Origin: Bacillus altitudinis 41KF2b
GTDB lineage: Bacteria; Bacillota; Bacilli; Bacillales; Bacillaceae
Length of the DNA stretch: 64,000 bases
Assembly (NCBI RefSeq): GCF_000691145.1
Contig: NZ_ASJC01000001.1
Coordinates: 62,001 to 126,000 of the forward strand
Direction of reading: 5' to 3'
Shown here piece by piece: positions 1 to 8,622 of this stretch (position 1 is its first letter; each line of letters starts with the position of its first letter). The position numbers were made by a program, and so were the translations under genes. The notes below the pieces were generated by a model. That model saw nothing but the letters and a program-made list of their open reading frames with translations. It was not told the DNA's origin and did not search any database.

Positions 1-1047
1 GGGACCTTTACGAGCGGTGGAACCCAATCTAACTACATGGGACTGCTTTTAGCAAGAGATGCATTTTGCGAAAACACTTGGCAATGGAATGTACAGCAGA
101 AAGGGTTGCCGAGCGAGGCAAATCGTATGCGGATTCTTTGCTCCAAGAATGCCCACTTCACTGTAAAAAAATCAGCATCTCAGCTAGGTTTAGGTGAACA
201 GGCTGTTGTGTTAGTTGAGACAGACGAACATCACCGAATGGACCTGCATGATTTGCAGAAGAAGCTTATGGAGCTTAAGGAGCAGGATTTGCTTCCATTT
301 GCAGTCGTGGCGACTTGCGGGACAACTGATTTTGGCAGTATTGATCCTGTACGTGACATATATGACATGGTGAAGCCTTTCGGTTTGTGGATTCATGCAG
401 ATGCTGCCTATGGAGGAGCGCTTGTATTAAGCAAAACCTTCCGAGGAAAATTAGATGGCATCGAGCTGGCTGATTCGATCACGATTGACTTTCATAAGCA
501 ATTTTATCAGCCGATCTCCTGCGGGGCATTTTTACTAAAGGATAAAAGACATTTTGGTTTGATTGATTACCACGCAGATTATCTCAATCCAAAGGAAGAT
601 GAACTGGAAGGCATTTTGCATCTCGTGAATAAATCTGTTCAGACGACGCGCCGGTTTGATGCGCTAAAACTCCTTCTCTCTCTGCGTATGATTGGAGAAG
701 AAGGATTTGCAAGTATCATTGACCATACCATCCATTTTGCGAAAGATGTGGCTACGTTGATTGAGAAAAATGAGCATCTTGAGGTGATCAATCCTGATCC
801 AGAAATCAATGCAGTCGTGTTCCGTTTTATGGATGATCATCAAGCAGAGGACATCAATAAAATCATTCATCGCACACTTTTCCAAACAGGAACGGCTGTC
901 GTAGCAAAAACAGTAGCCGATGGTCAAACATGCTTAAAATTCACTTTGTTAAATCCGAGAACGACTATTACACATATTGAGGAAATCCTTTCTGACATTG
1001 TTGATATCGGGATCGTTCATATTCAATCCGGGAGGGTACTACGTTGA
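1..1047 (+). CDS. PLP-dependent L-2,4-diaminobutyrate decarboxylase (5' partial)
   Basis: The frame is open from base 1, so the gene starts upstream; 348 C-terminal residues are visible. The start of the visible part reads GTFTSGGTQSN, typical of group II aromatic/diamino acid decarboxylases. The PLP lysine is in DFHKQF (codon at 496-498), and HADAAYGG supplies the cofactor aspartate. Next to IucA/IucC genes this fits RhbB-type 2,4-diaminobutyrate decarboxylase, making 1,3-diaminopropane for a citrate hydroxamate siderophore. It overlaps the next gene by 4 bases (TTGA). Family assignment is sure; the substrate is inferred from operon content. Confidence 0.88.
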   Translation, partial: GTFTSGGTQSNYMGLLLARDAFCENTWQWNVQQKGLPSEANRMRILCSKNAHFTVKKSASQLGLGEQAVVLVETDEHHRMDLHDLQKKLMELKEQDLLPFAVVATCGTTDFGSIDPVRDIYDMVKPFGLWIHADAAYGGALVLSKTFRGKLDGIELADSITIDFHKQFYQPISCGAFLLKDKRHFGLIDYHADYLNPKEDELEGILHLVNKSVQTTRRFDALKLLLSLRMIGEEGFASIIDHTIHFAKDVATLIEKNEHLEVINPDPEINAVVFRFMDDHQAEDINKIIHRTLFQTGTAVVAKTVADGQTCLKFTLLNPRTTITHIEEILSDIVDIGIVHIQSGRVLR

Positions 1048-2825
1048 GTCAATATAAACAAATGGCTGAAAATGCAACGATGCAAAGCTTTTTAAACTGT
1101 TTTTTACGTGAAACAGGAATTGATCGATCTGCAAAGAAAGAGACAAAAGCAGACGGCTCACTTGTATTTGTAGCAGCATTAGCAAAACAAGATCTTGAGC
1201 TTGTCATTCCGATTCGATATTTTTCGCCTGTAGGCCGTCATCTCTTTGATTTTCCCGTTCGCTTTCGCCCGCAAGGCAGTGAGCAACAGGGAACGATCAT
1301 CGATTACACCACACTTGTTGCTTTATGTTCAAAGGAACTTCTCATTGAATATGGCCGCACAGATGCAGAGGATGAGTTCATGCTTCGCATCATTTTAAGC
1401 TGCCGGAATATTGAACGATTCATCAGAGAGAGAGAAGGTGATCGAGCAGCTCTTTCTTCAGCTGATTTTGAATATATCGAAGCGGAGCAGTCACTCCTTC
1501 TTGGGCATTTAACGCATCCTACACCAAAAAGCAGACAAGGAATGACAGAAGAGGAGGAAGCTATTTATTCTCCTGAGCTGAAAGGCTCTTTCCAGCTTCA
1601 TTACTTTAAAGCACATCCGTCAATTGTGCTTCAGGATTCTTCAATTTCACAGTCTGCGGCAAGTCTCATGTTTGAGGAGCTCATGCGCCAGATGCCAGAA
1701 GAAAAAGAGAGACTGACGACGTTAACAGAAGGCGGTCAATATGTCCTGATTCCGATTCATCCGCTACAAGTCCAAGTGGTCATGGAGAAAGCGTTCGTCA
1801 AGCGTTATATAGAGGACGGGATGCTGACGTATTTAGGGCCGCTAGGATCTGAATACACAGCGACATCTTCCTTTAGAACGGTCTATCAAAAAGACTCTGC
1901 GTACATGCTTAAATTCTCTGTCCCTGTAAAGATCACAAACTCTTTACGCGTTAACAAACAAAAGGAACTTGATCGCGGAGTTGAGATGTCTCGTATCTTA
2001 AAAACAGAATTAGGCGTTTCTTTATATGACAAATTCTCTGGATTCCGTGTGATTGAAGATCCTGCGTATCTATCTATTCAAGGGGATGAGGCGGAATCTG
2101 GCTTTGAAGTCGTCATTCGTCAAAATCCATTTTTGCATCATGAAAAAGGGGCAAGCTTAATTGCAGGGCTATGTCAGGATCATGCATACGGAGAAAAATC
2201 ACGCCTTTCAGGCATTATTCATGAATTAGCAGACGCTGAAGGCAGATCAACAGAAGATGTCAGCCGTGATTGGTTCACACAATATTTATCGATTTCGTTA
2301 GAGCCGATGCTTTGGTTGTTTGAAACGTATGGTCTTGCCCTTGAAGCCCATCAGCAAAATGCTGTCGTACAGCTAAAGAATGGATATCCGCACACATTCT
2401 ATTATCGTGACAACCAAGGCTACTATTATAGCGAATCGAAAAAGGATCAGCTTGCGAAGCTTGTTCAAAACTTAAGCGTCAGAAGTGAAACCATTTGTGC
2501 AGACGATGTAGCGGTTGAGAGACTGCGTTACTATTTCTTCTTTAATCATTTGTTTGGTCTTGTGAATGGTTTTGGTACAGAGGGGCTTGCACAAGAAGAA
2601 GATTTATTAGCCCTGATTAGAGACACACTGCTTGCGCATGAAGAGACATATGGTGCATCTGAGCTGACGAACAGTCTTCTCCGGTCACAGGAGCTGCCTT
2701 CAAAAGCGAACTTACTCACGCGGTTTGAAGATATGGATGAGCTGACGGGTTCTTTAGAAACGCAATCCAGGTACACGTCTGTGTTGAATCCGCTCTTTTT
2801 ACATAAGGAGGCGTTGATTGGATGA
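1044..2825 (+). CDS. IucA/IucC family siderophore synthetase (RhbC-like)
   Basis: 593 residues, the usual length for NRPS-independent siderophore (NIS) synthetases, which join citrate to an amine using ATP. Visible family motifs include HPTPKSRQG (about residue 154), the ATP-loop-like SSFRTV (about 273) and EAHQQN (about 435) in the C-terminal ferric-reductase-like part. It starts at TTG 1044, overlapping the stop of the decarboxylase, with GGGAGG upstream; the stop overlaps the acetyltransferase start. By operon order it matches RhbC, one of two successive condensation enzymes. Which amide bond it forms cannot be read from sequence. Confidence 0.9.
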   Translation: MSQYKQMAENATMQSFLNCFLRETGIDRSAKKETKADGSLVFVAALAKQDLELVIPIRYFSPVGRHLFDFPVRFRPQGSEQQGTIIDYTTLVALCSKELLIEYGRTDAEDEFMLRIILSCRNIERFIREREGDRAALSSADFEYIEAEQSLLLGHLTHPTPKSRQGMTEEEEAIYSPELKGSFQLHYFKAHPSIVLQDSSISQSAASLMFEELMRQMPEEKERLTTLTEGGQYVLIPIHPLQVQVVMEKAFVKRYIEDGMLTYLGPLGSEYTATSSFRTVYQKDSAYMLKFSVPVKITNSLRVNKQKELDRGVEMSRILKTELGVSLYDKFSGFRVIEDPAYLSIQGDEAESGFEVVIRQNPFLHHEKGASLIAGLCQDHAYGEKSRLSGIIHELADAEGRSTEDVSRDWFTQYLSISLEPMLWLFETYGLALEAHQQNAVVQLKNGYPHTFYYRDNQGYYYSESKKDQLAKLVQNLSVRSETICADDVAVERLRYYFFFNHLFGLVNGFGTEGLAQEEDLLALIRDTLLAHEETYGASELTNSLLRSQELPSKANLLTRFEDMDELTGSLETQSRYTSVLNPLFLHKEALIG

Positions 2826-3376
2826 GGCATCGAATTGGGTTCATTCGCGCTGAATATGAACGGGACGTCCAGCTTGTCCACAAGTGGATGCAAGAAGAGT
2901 ATGTCCACCCATTTTGGCATTTGAATATTCCATTTCCTGCTTTTGAAAAGCACTTTTATCAGGCCATTCATGATCCGCATCAAACCCTTTATTTAGGAAC
3001 CATTGATGGCACGCCGATGAGTTATTTTGAAGCATACAATGTGAAAGGGGATATCATTGAATCGTACTATGAGCCTTCTCCGCATGATCAAGGCATTCAC
3101 CTGTTAATTGGAGAGCCAGATTATGTAGGGAAAGGATTTGCGGCTCCGCTGCTTCAAGCCATGACAGCATTTCAGTTTGAGCAGAACAAACGAACAGAAA
3201 AAATCGTGGCTGAGCCAGATATTCGGAACGAAAAAATGATTCATGTCTTTGAAAAGTGTGGATTCGAACGTGTGAAACCAGTTACTTTACCAGATAAAAC
3301 AGGTCTTTTGATGTTTTGTCATCGAGATCGATTTGAAAGGAAGTATAACCATGACGCGGTTCAACAAGCAAAATAA
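2822..3376 (+). CDS. Siderophore N-acetyltransferase (GNAT, RhbD/IucB-like)
   Basis: 184 residues. The C-terminal half carries the acyl-CoA loop GEPDYVGKGFAAPLL typical of IucB/AlcB-type GNATs, with an N-terminal segment rich in HPFWHLN and FEKHF residues as in siderophore acetylases. Predicted to acetylate N-hydroxy-1,3-diaminopropane, giving the hydroxamate. ATG 2822 lies inside the end of the synthetase gene, after AAGGAGG. The 3' end overlaps the start of the hydroxylase, showing tight coupling. RimJ/RimL-like protein acetylation is an alternative, made unlikely by context. Confidence 0.87.
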   Translation: MRHRIGFIRAEYERDVQLVHKWMQEEYVHPFWHLNIPFPAFEKHFYQAIHDPHQTLYLGTIDGTPMSYFEAYNVKGDIIESYYEPSPHDQGIHLLIGEPDYVGKGFAAPLLQAMTAFQFEQNKRTEKIVAEPDIRNEKMIHVFEKCGFERVKPVTLPDKTGLLMFCHRDRFERKYNHDAVQQAK

Positions 3377-4700
3377 TGTAGTGGATGTCATTGGGATTGG
3401 CATTGGACCATTTAACCTAGGGCTTGCTGCATTATCTGAAGAAGTAGATGAAATTGACGCTTTGTTTTTTGAAAGAAGTGAAGCGTTCCACTGGCATCCA
3501 GGTATGCTCATTGAAGGGACAACACTTCAGGTCCCCTTTTTAGCGGATCTTGTCAGTATGGCGGATGTGAAAAGCAAATATAGCTTTCTCAACTATTTGC
3601 AGGAACAAAACCGTTTGTATTCATTTTACTTTCTAGAAGACTTCCATATCCCGCGCAAGGAATATAGCCATTATTGCCGCTGGGTCGCGGATCAATTAGA
3701 TTCTTGCCAATTTGGCATGAATGTCGAATCTGTCTCTATCGTTGAAAAAGCTGGAGAAAAACGATATGAAGTGCATGTCCGTCATGTGAAAGATCAAACG
3801 GTAGAGGTGTTTGAAAGTAAGCATCTTGTTTTAGGTATCGGTACACAGCCTGCGGTACCAGCATCTCTTCAGCCAGCTTTAGGGGATCGGGTGTTTCATT
3901 CTGCTGATTACTTGAAACGAAAGAAAGAAGGCTGTTTTAAAGGAAAATCCGTGACGGTCATCGGTTCTGGTCAAAGTGCGGCAGAAGTATTCTATGACAT
4001 TTTATCAGACGATGAGGCGAAGGATATTCATTGGTTTACACGCTCTAAAGGGTTTTTCCCAATGGAATATTCAAATTTGGGTCTTGAGTATTTCTCTCCA
4101 GACTATATTGATTTCTTTTATGAGCTTCCGCAGCCTAAAAAAGATGCGCTATTAAAGCAGCAAGATTTGCTGTATAAAGGCATCAGCTCAGCGATGATCC
4201 GAGATATTTATCACTTGCTTTATGAACGTTCTGCTTGCGGAGAGCAGCTGAACACCGTGCTGCAGGCGATGACGGAGGTCAATTTGATTGAGGAAACGAG
4301 GGACGGCTTATCGCTTTCATGCAATCAATGGGTCAAAGAGGAATCCTTTACGCATGAGACAGACATTGTCGTTTTGGCAACGGGCTATCAATCTGTATTA
4401 CCGCCATTTATTGATCCGATTTCCCATCATATTCAGTGGGATCATCAAGGACGCTTCCAGGTTGAACGTGAATATCGATTGAAAACAAATACATTAGGTG
4501 AAAATGATATTTTTGTACAAAATGCAGAGCTTCATACACATGGAGTAGGCGCACCAGATTTAGGGCTAGGGGCGTACCGAAACAGTGTCATTATCAATGA
4601 ACTGGCTCGTCGACCTGTGTATCCACTTTATCAAAAGCATGTTTTCCAGACATTCGGTACACATAAACACGCAAATACATTTGAAGAAATCAAAGGGTAA
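3351..4700 (+). CDS. FAD/NADPH-dependent diamine N-monooxygenase (RhbE/IucD-like)
   Basis: 449 residues from ATG 3351; I prefer this to TTG 3333 because GAAAGGAAG precedes it at 7 bases and the upstream codons are the ribosome site itself. FAD-binding GIGIGPFNLG lies near the N terminus, NADPH-binding VIGSGQSAAEVF near residue 205 and the family ATGYQ motif near 340. This is the lysine/ornithine N-hydroxylase family (IucD, PvdA, SidA). In this operon the substrate should be 1,3-diaminopropane. It overlaps the acetyltransferase gene by 26 bases. Confidence 0.92.
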   Translation: MTRFNKQNNVVDVIGIGIGPFNLGLAALSEEVDEIDALFFERSEAFHWHPGMLIEGTTLQVPFLADLVSMADVKSKYSFLNYLQEQNRLYSFYFLEDFHIPRKEYSHYCRWVADQLDSCQFGMNVESVSIVEKAGEKRYEVHVRHVKDQTVEVFESKHLVLGIGTQPAVPASLQPALGDRVFHSADYLKRKKEGCFKGKSVTVIGSGQSAAEVFYDILSDDEAKDIHWFTRSKGFFPMEYSNLGLEYFSPDYIDFFYELPQPKKDALLKQQDLLYKGISSAMIRDIYHLLYERSACGEQLNTVLQAMTEVNLIEETRDGLSLSCNQWVKEESFTHETDIVVLATGYQSVLPPFIDPISHHIQWDHQGRFQVEREYRLKTNTLGENDIFVQNAELHTHGVGAPDLGLGAYRNSVIINELARRPVYPLYQKHVFQTFGTHKHANTFEEIKG

Positions 4701-4713
4701 GGAGGATGAACCG

Positions 4714-6528
4714 ATGAGTGTACAAGATGAATTGAAAAAAGCGGTCAATCCTGCTGCTTGGAAAAAAGCAAACCAGCGAATGGTGGCAAAAATGCTGTCC
4801 GAATATATGTATGAGGATATGCTTCATCCCGTTCAACTAAATCATCAGGATGGCATCGCCCAATATGAATTAATCATTCACGAACAGAAGAAATATCGTT
4901 ATCTCGCAAAACCTCGTTTGTTTGATAGTTTTGATACGATTGCTGAATCGATCGAGTGCTGTCAAGACGGAACATGGACAAAGGATGTTAGTGCCATTGT
5001 GTTTTTACTAGACATTCAGCCAATCATCCCAATGTCTTCTGAAACAACTGGCCATCTGATCAAAGAGCTTCACCATACCTTGTTAGCGGATGTTCATTTG
5101 CTGTCGAAAAAAGCACTTCGTGCAGATGAGTTAACGGATACAGATTACGCATGGATTGAAGGCGAGATGACGGGTCATCCTTGGATCGTCTATAACAAAG
5201 GGCGTATTGGATTCAGCTACGATGATTACTTAGCCTATGCACCTGAAAGGCAGGAATGTGTGCAGCTGTCTTGGATTGCTGTTCACCGAGAACTTGCGAC
5301 ATTCCATGCGGTCGATCATGAGAACTATGAGCACATCATTGCCAAAGAATTAGATGAAGTCACGATTCGTCAATTCCAACGTGTGTTAAAGGATGAAGGG
5401 CTAAATGCGGCTGATTATTATATGATGCCTGTTCATAAATGGCAGTGGACGCATATGATCATCCAGCATTTCCCCGAAGATTTGGCCATGCGCCGTATCG
5501 TGTATTTAGGAGAAGGGCTGGATCAATATATTCCACAGCAATCGATCAGAACCTTTACGAACATCTCAAATAAAGGCAAGCATCATATTAAACTGCCAAT
5601 GAGTATTTTAAATACGCTAGTGTACCGGGGGCTCCCATCAGAACGTACAGTTATTGCGCCACGTATTACAGCGCATATTAAAGGAATTGCCGATCAAGAC
5701 GCCTTTTTATCCGATGTATGCCGCGTGATTTTACCAGGTGAGAATGCGAGTATCAATGTTGATCATCCTTATTACAGCAAGCTACCTGGTGCGCCATATC
5801 AATACCTTGAAATGCTTGGGGTCATTTTTAGAGAAAGCATTTATACGTATTTAGATGAAGGGGAGAGCCCTGTTACGCTGGCGGCACTGACTTATGAGGA
5901 TCATGAAGGCGAGCCTTATCTAAAGCAGCTCATTGAAAAATCGGGTCTGTCAGCAAAAGAATGGATGGCGTCATTCTTCCATGTTGTCATGCCGCCGCTT
6001 CTGCACTTTATGTATCAATATGGCACGGTGTTTTCACCGCACGGACAAAATACAATTCTTGTATTAAAAGATCACAAGCCGCATCGTTTGGCCATCAAAG
6101 ATTTTGTTGATGATGTGAACATTAGTGATCAACCGCTGCCTGAATTGGCTTCATTAGAAGAAGATCTAAAGGAAGTGCTGCGTAGTGAGCCGCCTGAGGG
6201 TCTTGTACAATTTATTTTTACGGGCCTGTTTATTTGCAATCTTCGTTACGTGTCAAACGTGTTAGACAATCACAATCTGTTAGATGAAACGACGCTTTGG
6301 CGCTTGCTTGCAGAAGAAATTCAGCAGTATCAAAAGCAATTTCCACAGCTAAAAGATCGTTTTGCTTTATTTGATCTATTCCAGCCTCAGCTGACAAAGC
6401 TTTGCTTAAACCGTAATCGCATGATTGATTATGGCTATGGAGATGGAGATGACCGGCCGCATGCATCAGAGCATGGCAAGGTCACAAATGCACTCGCTCA
6501 AGTTCTCTCATCCGTAGGCGAAAAGTAA
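4714..6528 (+). CDS. IucA/IucC family siderophore synthetase (RhbF-like)
   Basis: 604 residues from ATG 4714, preceded by a strong AAGGAGG; an upstream in-frame start would run into the hydroxylase gene and is rejected. NIS motifs are GHPWIVYNKGRIGFS (about 155), the ATP-site-like SIRTFTN (about 287) and the metal/citrate-site segment FSPHGQNT (about 440). Second condensing enzyme of the operon and last gene before a strong terminator. By synteny it is the RhbF equivalent, which would add the second hydroxylated arm to citrate. The presence of two synthetases matches a symmetric bis-hydroxamate. Confidence 0.92.
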   Translation: MSVQDELKKAVNPAAWKKANQRMVAKMLSEYMYEDMLHPVQLNHQDGIAQYELIIHEQKKYRYLAKPRLFDSFDTIAESIECCQDGTWTKDVSAIVFLLDIQPIIPMSSETTGHLIKELHHTLLADVHLLSKKALRADELTDTDYAWIEGEMTGHPWIVYNKGRIGFSYDDYLAYAPERQECVQLSWIAVHRELATFHAVDHENYEHIIAKELDEVTIRQFQRVLKDEGLNAADYYMMPVHKWQWTHMIIQHFPEDLAMRRIVYLGEGLDQYIPQQSIRTFTNISNKGKHHIKLPMSILNTLVYRGLPSERTVIAPRITAHIKGIADQDAFLSDVCRVILPGENASINVDHPYYSKLPGAPYQYLEMLGVIFRESIYTYLDEGESPVTLAALTYEDHEGEPYLKQLIEKSGLSAKEWMASFFHVVMPPLLHFMYQYGTVFSPHGQNTILVLKDHKPHRLAIKDFVDDVNISDQPLPELASLEEDLKEVLRSEPPEGLVQFIFTGLFICNLRYVSNVLDNHNLLDETTLWRLLAEEIQQYQKQFPQLKDRFALFDLFQPQLTKLCLNRNRMIDYGYGDGDDRPHASEHGKVTNALAQVLSSVGEK

Positions 6529-6532
6529 ATAA

Positions 6533-6567
6533 GAAAAGCTGTAGACAACATCTGTCTACAGCTTTTT
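6533..6567 (+). terminator. Rho-independent terminator of siderophore operon
   Basis: Perfect stem AAAAGCTGTAGACA with its complement around a 4-base loop, followed by T residues. The A-rich left arm lets it also serve yitH, which converges from the right. Confidence 0.88.
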
Positions 6568-6573
6568 GATTTT

Positions 6574-7431
6574 TTAAGAAAATGCTTGTGAGGCCAGGAA
6601 ATAGAGAAGCGCAGGATCGTTCTGCTTTTCGTTCCCGCGAATCATCATAAAATGTGCGACGTTTGTTTTCGTAAATCCTGCTTCTACAAGTGATGCATGC
6701 AGGCGTTCAGCTGTTTCTTCCTGCATATCTAAACGAAAGGCGCCAGAATAAGACGTGAGAAGTGATTGAATGAGTGATAGCGCCGTTTGTTCATCGTTTG
6801 CTGCAAGCGGGCCAATCATCAGATTAGCTGGTGTTTCCACACCAAACGCGAAGCCGGTGATTTCGTGGTGTTCATCCTTTGCGATCAGTTTAAATGCTGC
6901 TCGCTCCATTCGCTTTATTAAGAAGTTTGATCGATTGGTCCCTGCGCCTTTTTCATCCAGCCTTTCAATAGACGGGAGGTGCGTTTCATCAGCGGGAAAA
7001 AGATGAATCTGATGTGACACGTGAAGCGCACTAGGATTTGTTTTTTGTGCTTTGTATGTATGAATATAACCGGCTGTCTGAAAGCCGATTTTTTCATAAA
7101 CTGGCTGTCCTTGTACAGTAGCCGTTAAAACGACAGGGACACTTGGATCACTATGACGAAGCAGTGTGTCAATCATTTGACGGGCAAGACCGAGGCCTCG
7201 ATGTGTCTCAGATACAATGACCGCTCCAATTGATGCCACTCTGTCATATTGAAAAAGTCCTGCGCATGAAATGACTTGTCCGTCAGTTGTTGTAAAACCG
7301 GTAAAATGTCCATTTGTTAAAAGAGATGTGAGCTCTTCCGCATTGTAATCAGGCCAGTCGACCTCTTTTGACAATGCGACAAGGTCTGGTATGTCATCAA
7401 GGGTTAAAGATCGTTGAATAACGTTTGGCAA
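6574..7431 (-). CDS. yitH: Tandem GNAT-domain N-acetyltransferase YitH
   Basis: 285 residues from TTG 7431, chosen because AAGAAGGAG lies 9 bases upstream; ATG 7488 has no ribosome site and adds 19 residues containing that site. The N-terminal GNAT domain shows SETHRGLGLARQMID (acetyl-CoA loop) and YEKIGFQTAGY; a second, degenerate GNAT fold fills the C-terminal half. Position beside yitJ matches B. subtilis YitH. The substrate is unknown. It is followed by the terminator shared with the siderophore operon. Confidence 0.82.
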   Translation of the reverse strand: MPNVIQRSLTLDDIPDLVALSKEVDWPDYNAEELTSLLTNGHFTGFTTTDGQVISCAGLFQYDRVASIGAVIVSETHRGLGLARQMIDTLLRHSDPSVPVVLTATVQGQPVYEKIGFQTAGYIHTYKAQKTNPSALHVSHQIHLFPADETHLPSIERLDEKGAGTNRSNFLIKRMERAAFKLIAKDEHHEITGFAFGVETPANLMIGPLAANDEQTALSLIQSLLTSYSGAFRLDMQEETAERLHASLVEAGFTKTNVAHFMMIRGNEKQNDPALLYFLASQAFS

Positions 7432-7492
7432 TACACGCAACTCCTTCTTAGCTGATTTCTCTATATGTATCGTACCATAAGAACGCATAAGA

Positions 7493-7520
7493 AAAAGGAA
7501 AAGGGGATACCTTTTCCTTC
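7493..7520 (-). terminator. Terminator of the PPC-domain gene
   Basis: Inverted repeat AAGGAAAAGG / CCTTTTCCTT with a short loop, followed on the minus strand by a T-rich run. It separates the secreted-protein gene from yitH. Confidence 0.65.
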
Positions 7521-7560
7521 ACCGTGTAGACAAACTCCGTTTTGGTGCTCCCTTTTCCTT
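7521..7560. repeat. Possible partial copy of a dispersed repeat
   Basis: Contains CGTGTAGACAAAC followed 8 bases later by TGGTGCTC. The same two blocks occur in the same order in the inverted-repeat element near 39.95 kb, where they are further apart. It may be a shortened copy, but the shared length is only about 21 bases. Confidence 0.4.
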
Positions 7561-7569
7561 TTGTATAGT

Positions 7570-8505
7570 TTAATAATTGAGGTCACGGTTGTATTCATAT
7601 TCAAAGGTGAGCTGTAAGTTCTTAATTGAGACAACGCCTACTTTGATTAACCGTCCACCGATCAATTGAGGAACCTCGGTTGCATTAAAAGAAACAAAAA
7701 AGCGGTCTTTTGCCGGCACTTGACTTGTTTTATAAGAAGAGATGTCAACTTTTTGACCGTTCCAAGGTACGTTCACTGTTCCGCCTTTTAAGGAAGAGAC
7801 GGTGAATACATAATTATATGCATTTGTACTACCTTTTTCAGCTTCTAATGACAGTCCAGTGACAACGGCATCCTGCGGCAAGCTGCTTAAATCAAAAGAA
7901 GAATTGGGAGATCCGGCTTCATTGAAACTATTCAATGTGGCAGGTGATCCATATCGTTTCGTTGTGCCCTTTTCAATACTTTTATCAAAGACAATACGAT
8001 ACATGTTGTCCTCTTCATTTAATAATTGCTTTGGTTTGACGGCTAAATAGTAGTCAGTACTGGCGGCAATTTTCGGCATATGGATGATTTCATTTTGGTT
8101 GTTTGTTCGCACAGAGGAAGACACGAGTGACCCGCTCTGATTGTAAAGATAAAGATCGAAATCATTTCCAGCTTTCACATTGACGAGTTTGATAGAAAAG
8201 CGGCCATCTGCTCCATCAAATTTAGAGCTGGTAAACCGATAAAAATCAATGTCATTCATAGAAGAGATACTGCCTTCGTGATATAAATAGGTCTTGTTTA
8301 GATGAAGAGAGTGCTGTAAAAATTGAGCTTTGTCCATCGTATCATTGTTTGCATAATCACTGTCTGGATACAGATGCTCCAATTCTTCTGTATAATATGT
8401 TGTTTGTTTCGTAGACGTTTCACTTGCTTGAGCAGGTGATTGGAAAAGAGGGCTAGCGATAAAGAGGCCTGTAAGCAATAAAACCCCGATCTTCTTTTTG
8501 AACAT
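7570..8505 (-). CDS. Secreted PPC-domain protein of unknown function
   Basis: 311 residues from ATG 8505, which has AAAGGAG at 9 bases; ATG 8514 touches that ribosome site and is rejected. A classical signal peptide (KKK, hydrophobic core, cleavage near AQA-SE) is followed by a bacterial pre-peptidase C-terminal (PPC) beta-domain around residues 60-170, with the FYRF, FDLYLYN and YYLAVKP signatures. A second beta-rich region follows. No protease domain is present, so this is a stand-alone PPC protein, perhaps a surface or substrate-binding factor. A SigD-like promoter precedes it. I do not recognise a B. subtilis equivalent at this locus. Confidence 0.8.
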   Translation of the reverse strand: MFKKKIGVLLLTGLFIASPLFQSPAQASETSTKQTTYYTEELEHLYPDSDYANNDTMDKAQFLQHSLHLNKTYLYHEGSISSMNDIDFYRFTSSKFDGADGRFSIKLVNVKAGNDFDLYLYNQSGSLVSSSVRTNNQNEIIHMPKIAASTDYYLAVKPKQLLNEEDNMYRIVFDKSIEKGTTKRYGSPATLNSFNEAGSPNSSFDLSSLPQDAVVTGLSLEAEKGSTNAYNYVFTVSSLKGGTVNVPWNGQKVDISSYKTSQVPAKDRFFVSFNATEVPQLIGGRLIKVGVVSIKNLQLTFEYEYNRDLNY

Positions 8506-8525
8506 GACAAACATCTCCTTTTAAG

Positions 8526-8542
8526 TAAATGACTTTCATTTA
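8526..8542. promoter_or_regulatory. 17-bp palindrome at the PPC gene start site
   Basis: TAAATGA-CTT-TCATTTA, arms of 7 with a 3-base centre, lies between the -10 of the SigD-like promoter and the ribosome site, where a repressor operator or leader hairpin would sit. It does not match Fur, PerR or FapR consensus well. Confidence 0.4.
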
Positions 8543-8544
8543 TA

Positions 8545-8571
8545 ATATCGGTAAATAAACTTAATTTTTCA
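8545..8571 (-). promoter_or_regulatory. SigD-like promoter of the PPC-domain gene
   Basis: On the minus strand TGAA, 15 bases, ACCGATAT. The SigD consensus is TAAA-N15-GCCGATAT, giving 3 of 4 and 7 of 8 matches with exact spacing. Predicted start is about 30 bases before ATG 8505. Confidence 0.55.
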
Positions 8572-8598
8572 TATTTATTCCATTTTTATTTATAAAAA

Positions 8599-8620
8599 GA
8601 ACCTCCAATTCAGGAGGTTT
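8599..8620 (-). terminator. metH terminator
   Basis: AACCTCC and GGAGGTT arms around a 6-base loop, immediately after the metH stop. T-rich sequence follows on the minus strand. Confidence 0.8.
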
Positions 8621-8622
8621 TT

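Noticed and set aside
4585..4713. Longer N terminus for the second IucA/IucC synthetase
   Set aside because: The extra 43 codons lie in the hydroxylase gene; ATG 4714 has a strong ribosome site and gives the family length.
6541..6561. GTAGACA sequence near 6541 as another copy of the dispersed repeat
   Set aside because: It is the terminator stem; the shared bases are only a few and flanks do not match.
7432..7488. Upstream ATG start for yitH
   Set aside because: The 19 extra codons contain the AAGAAGGAG ribosome site of the TTG start.
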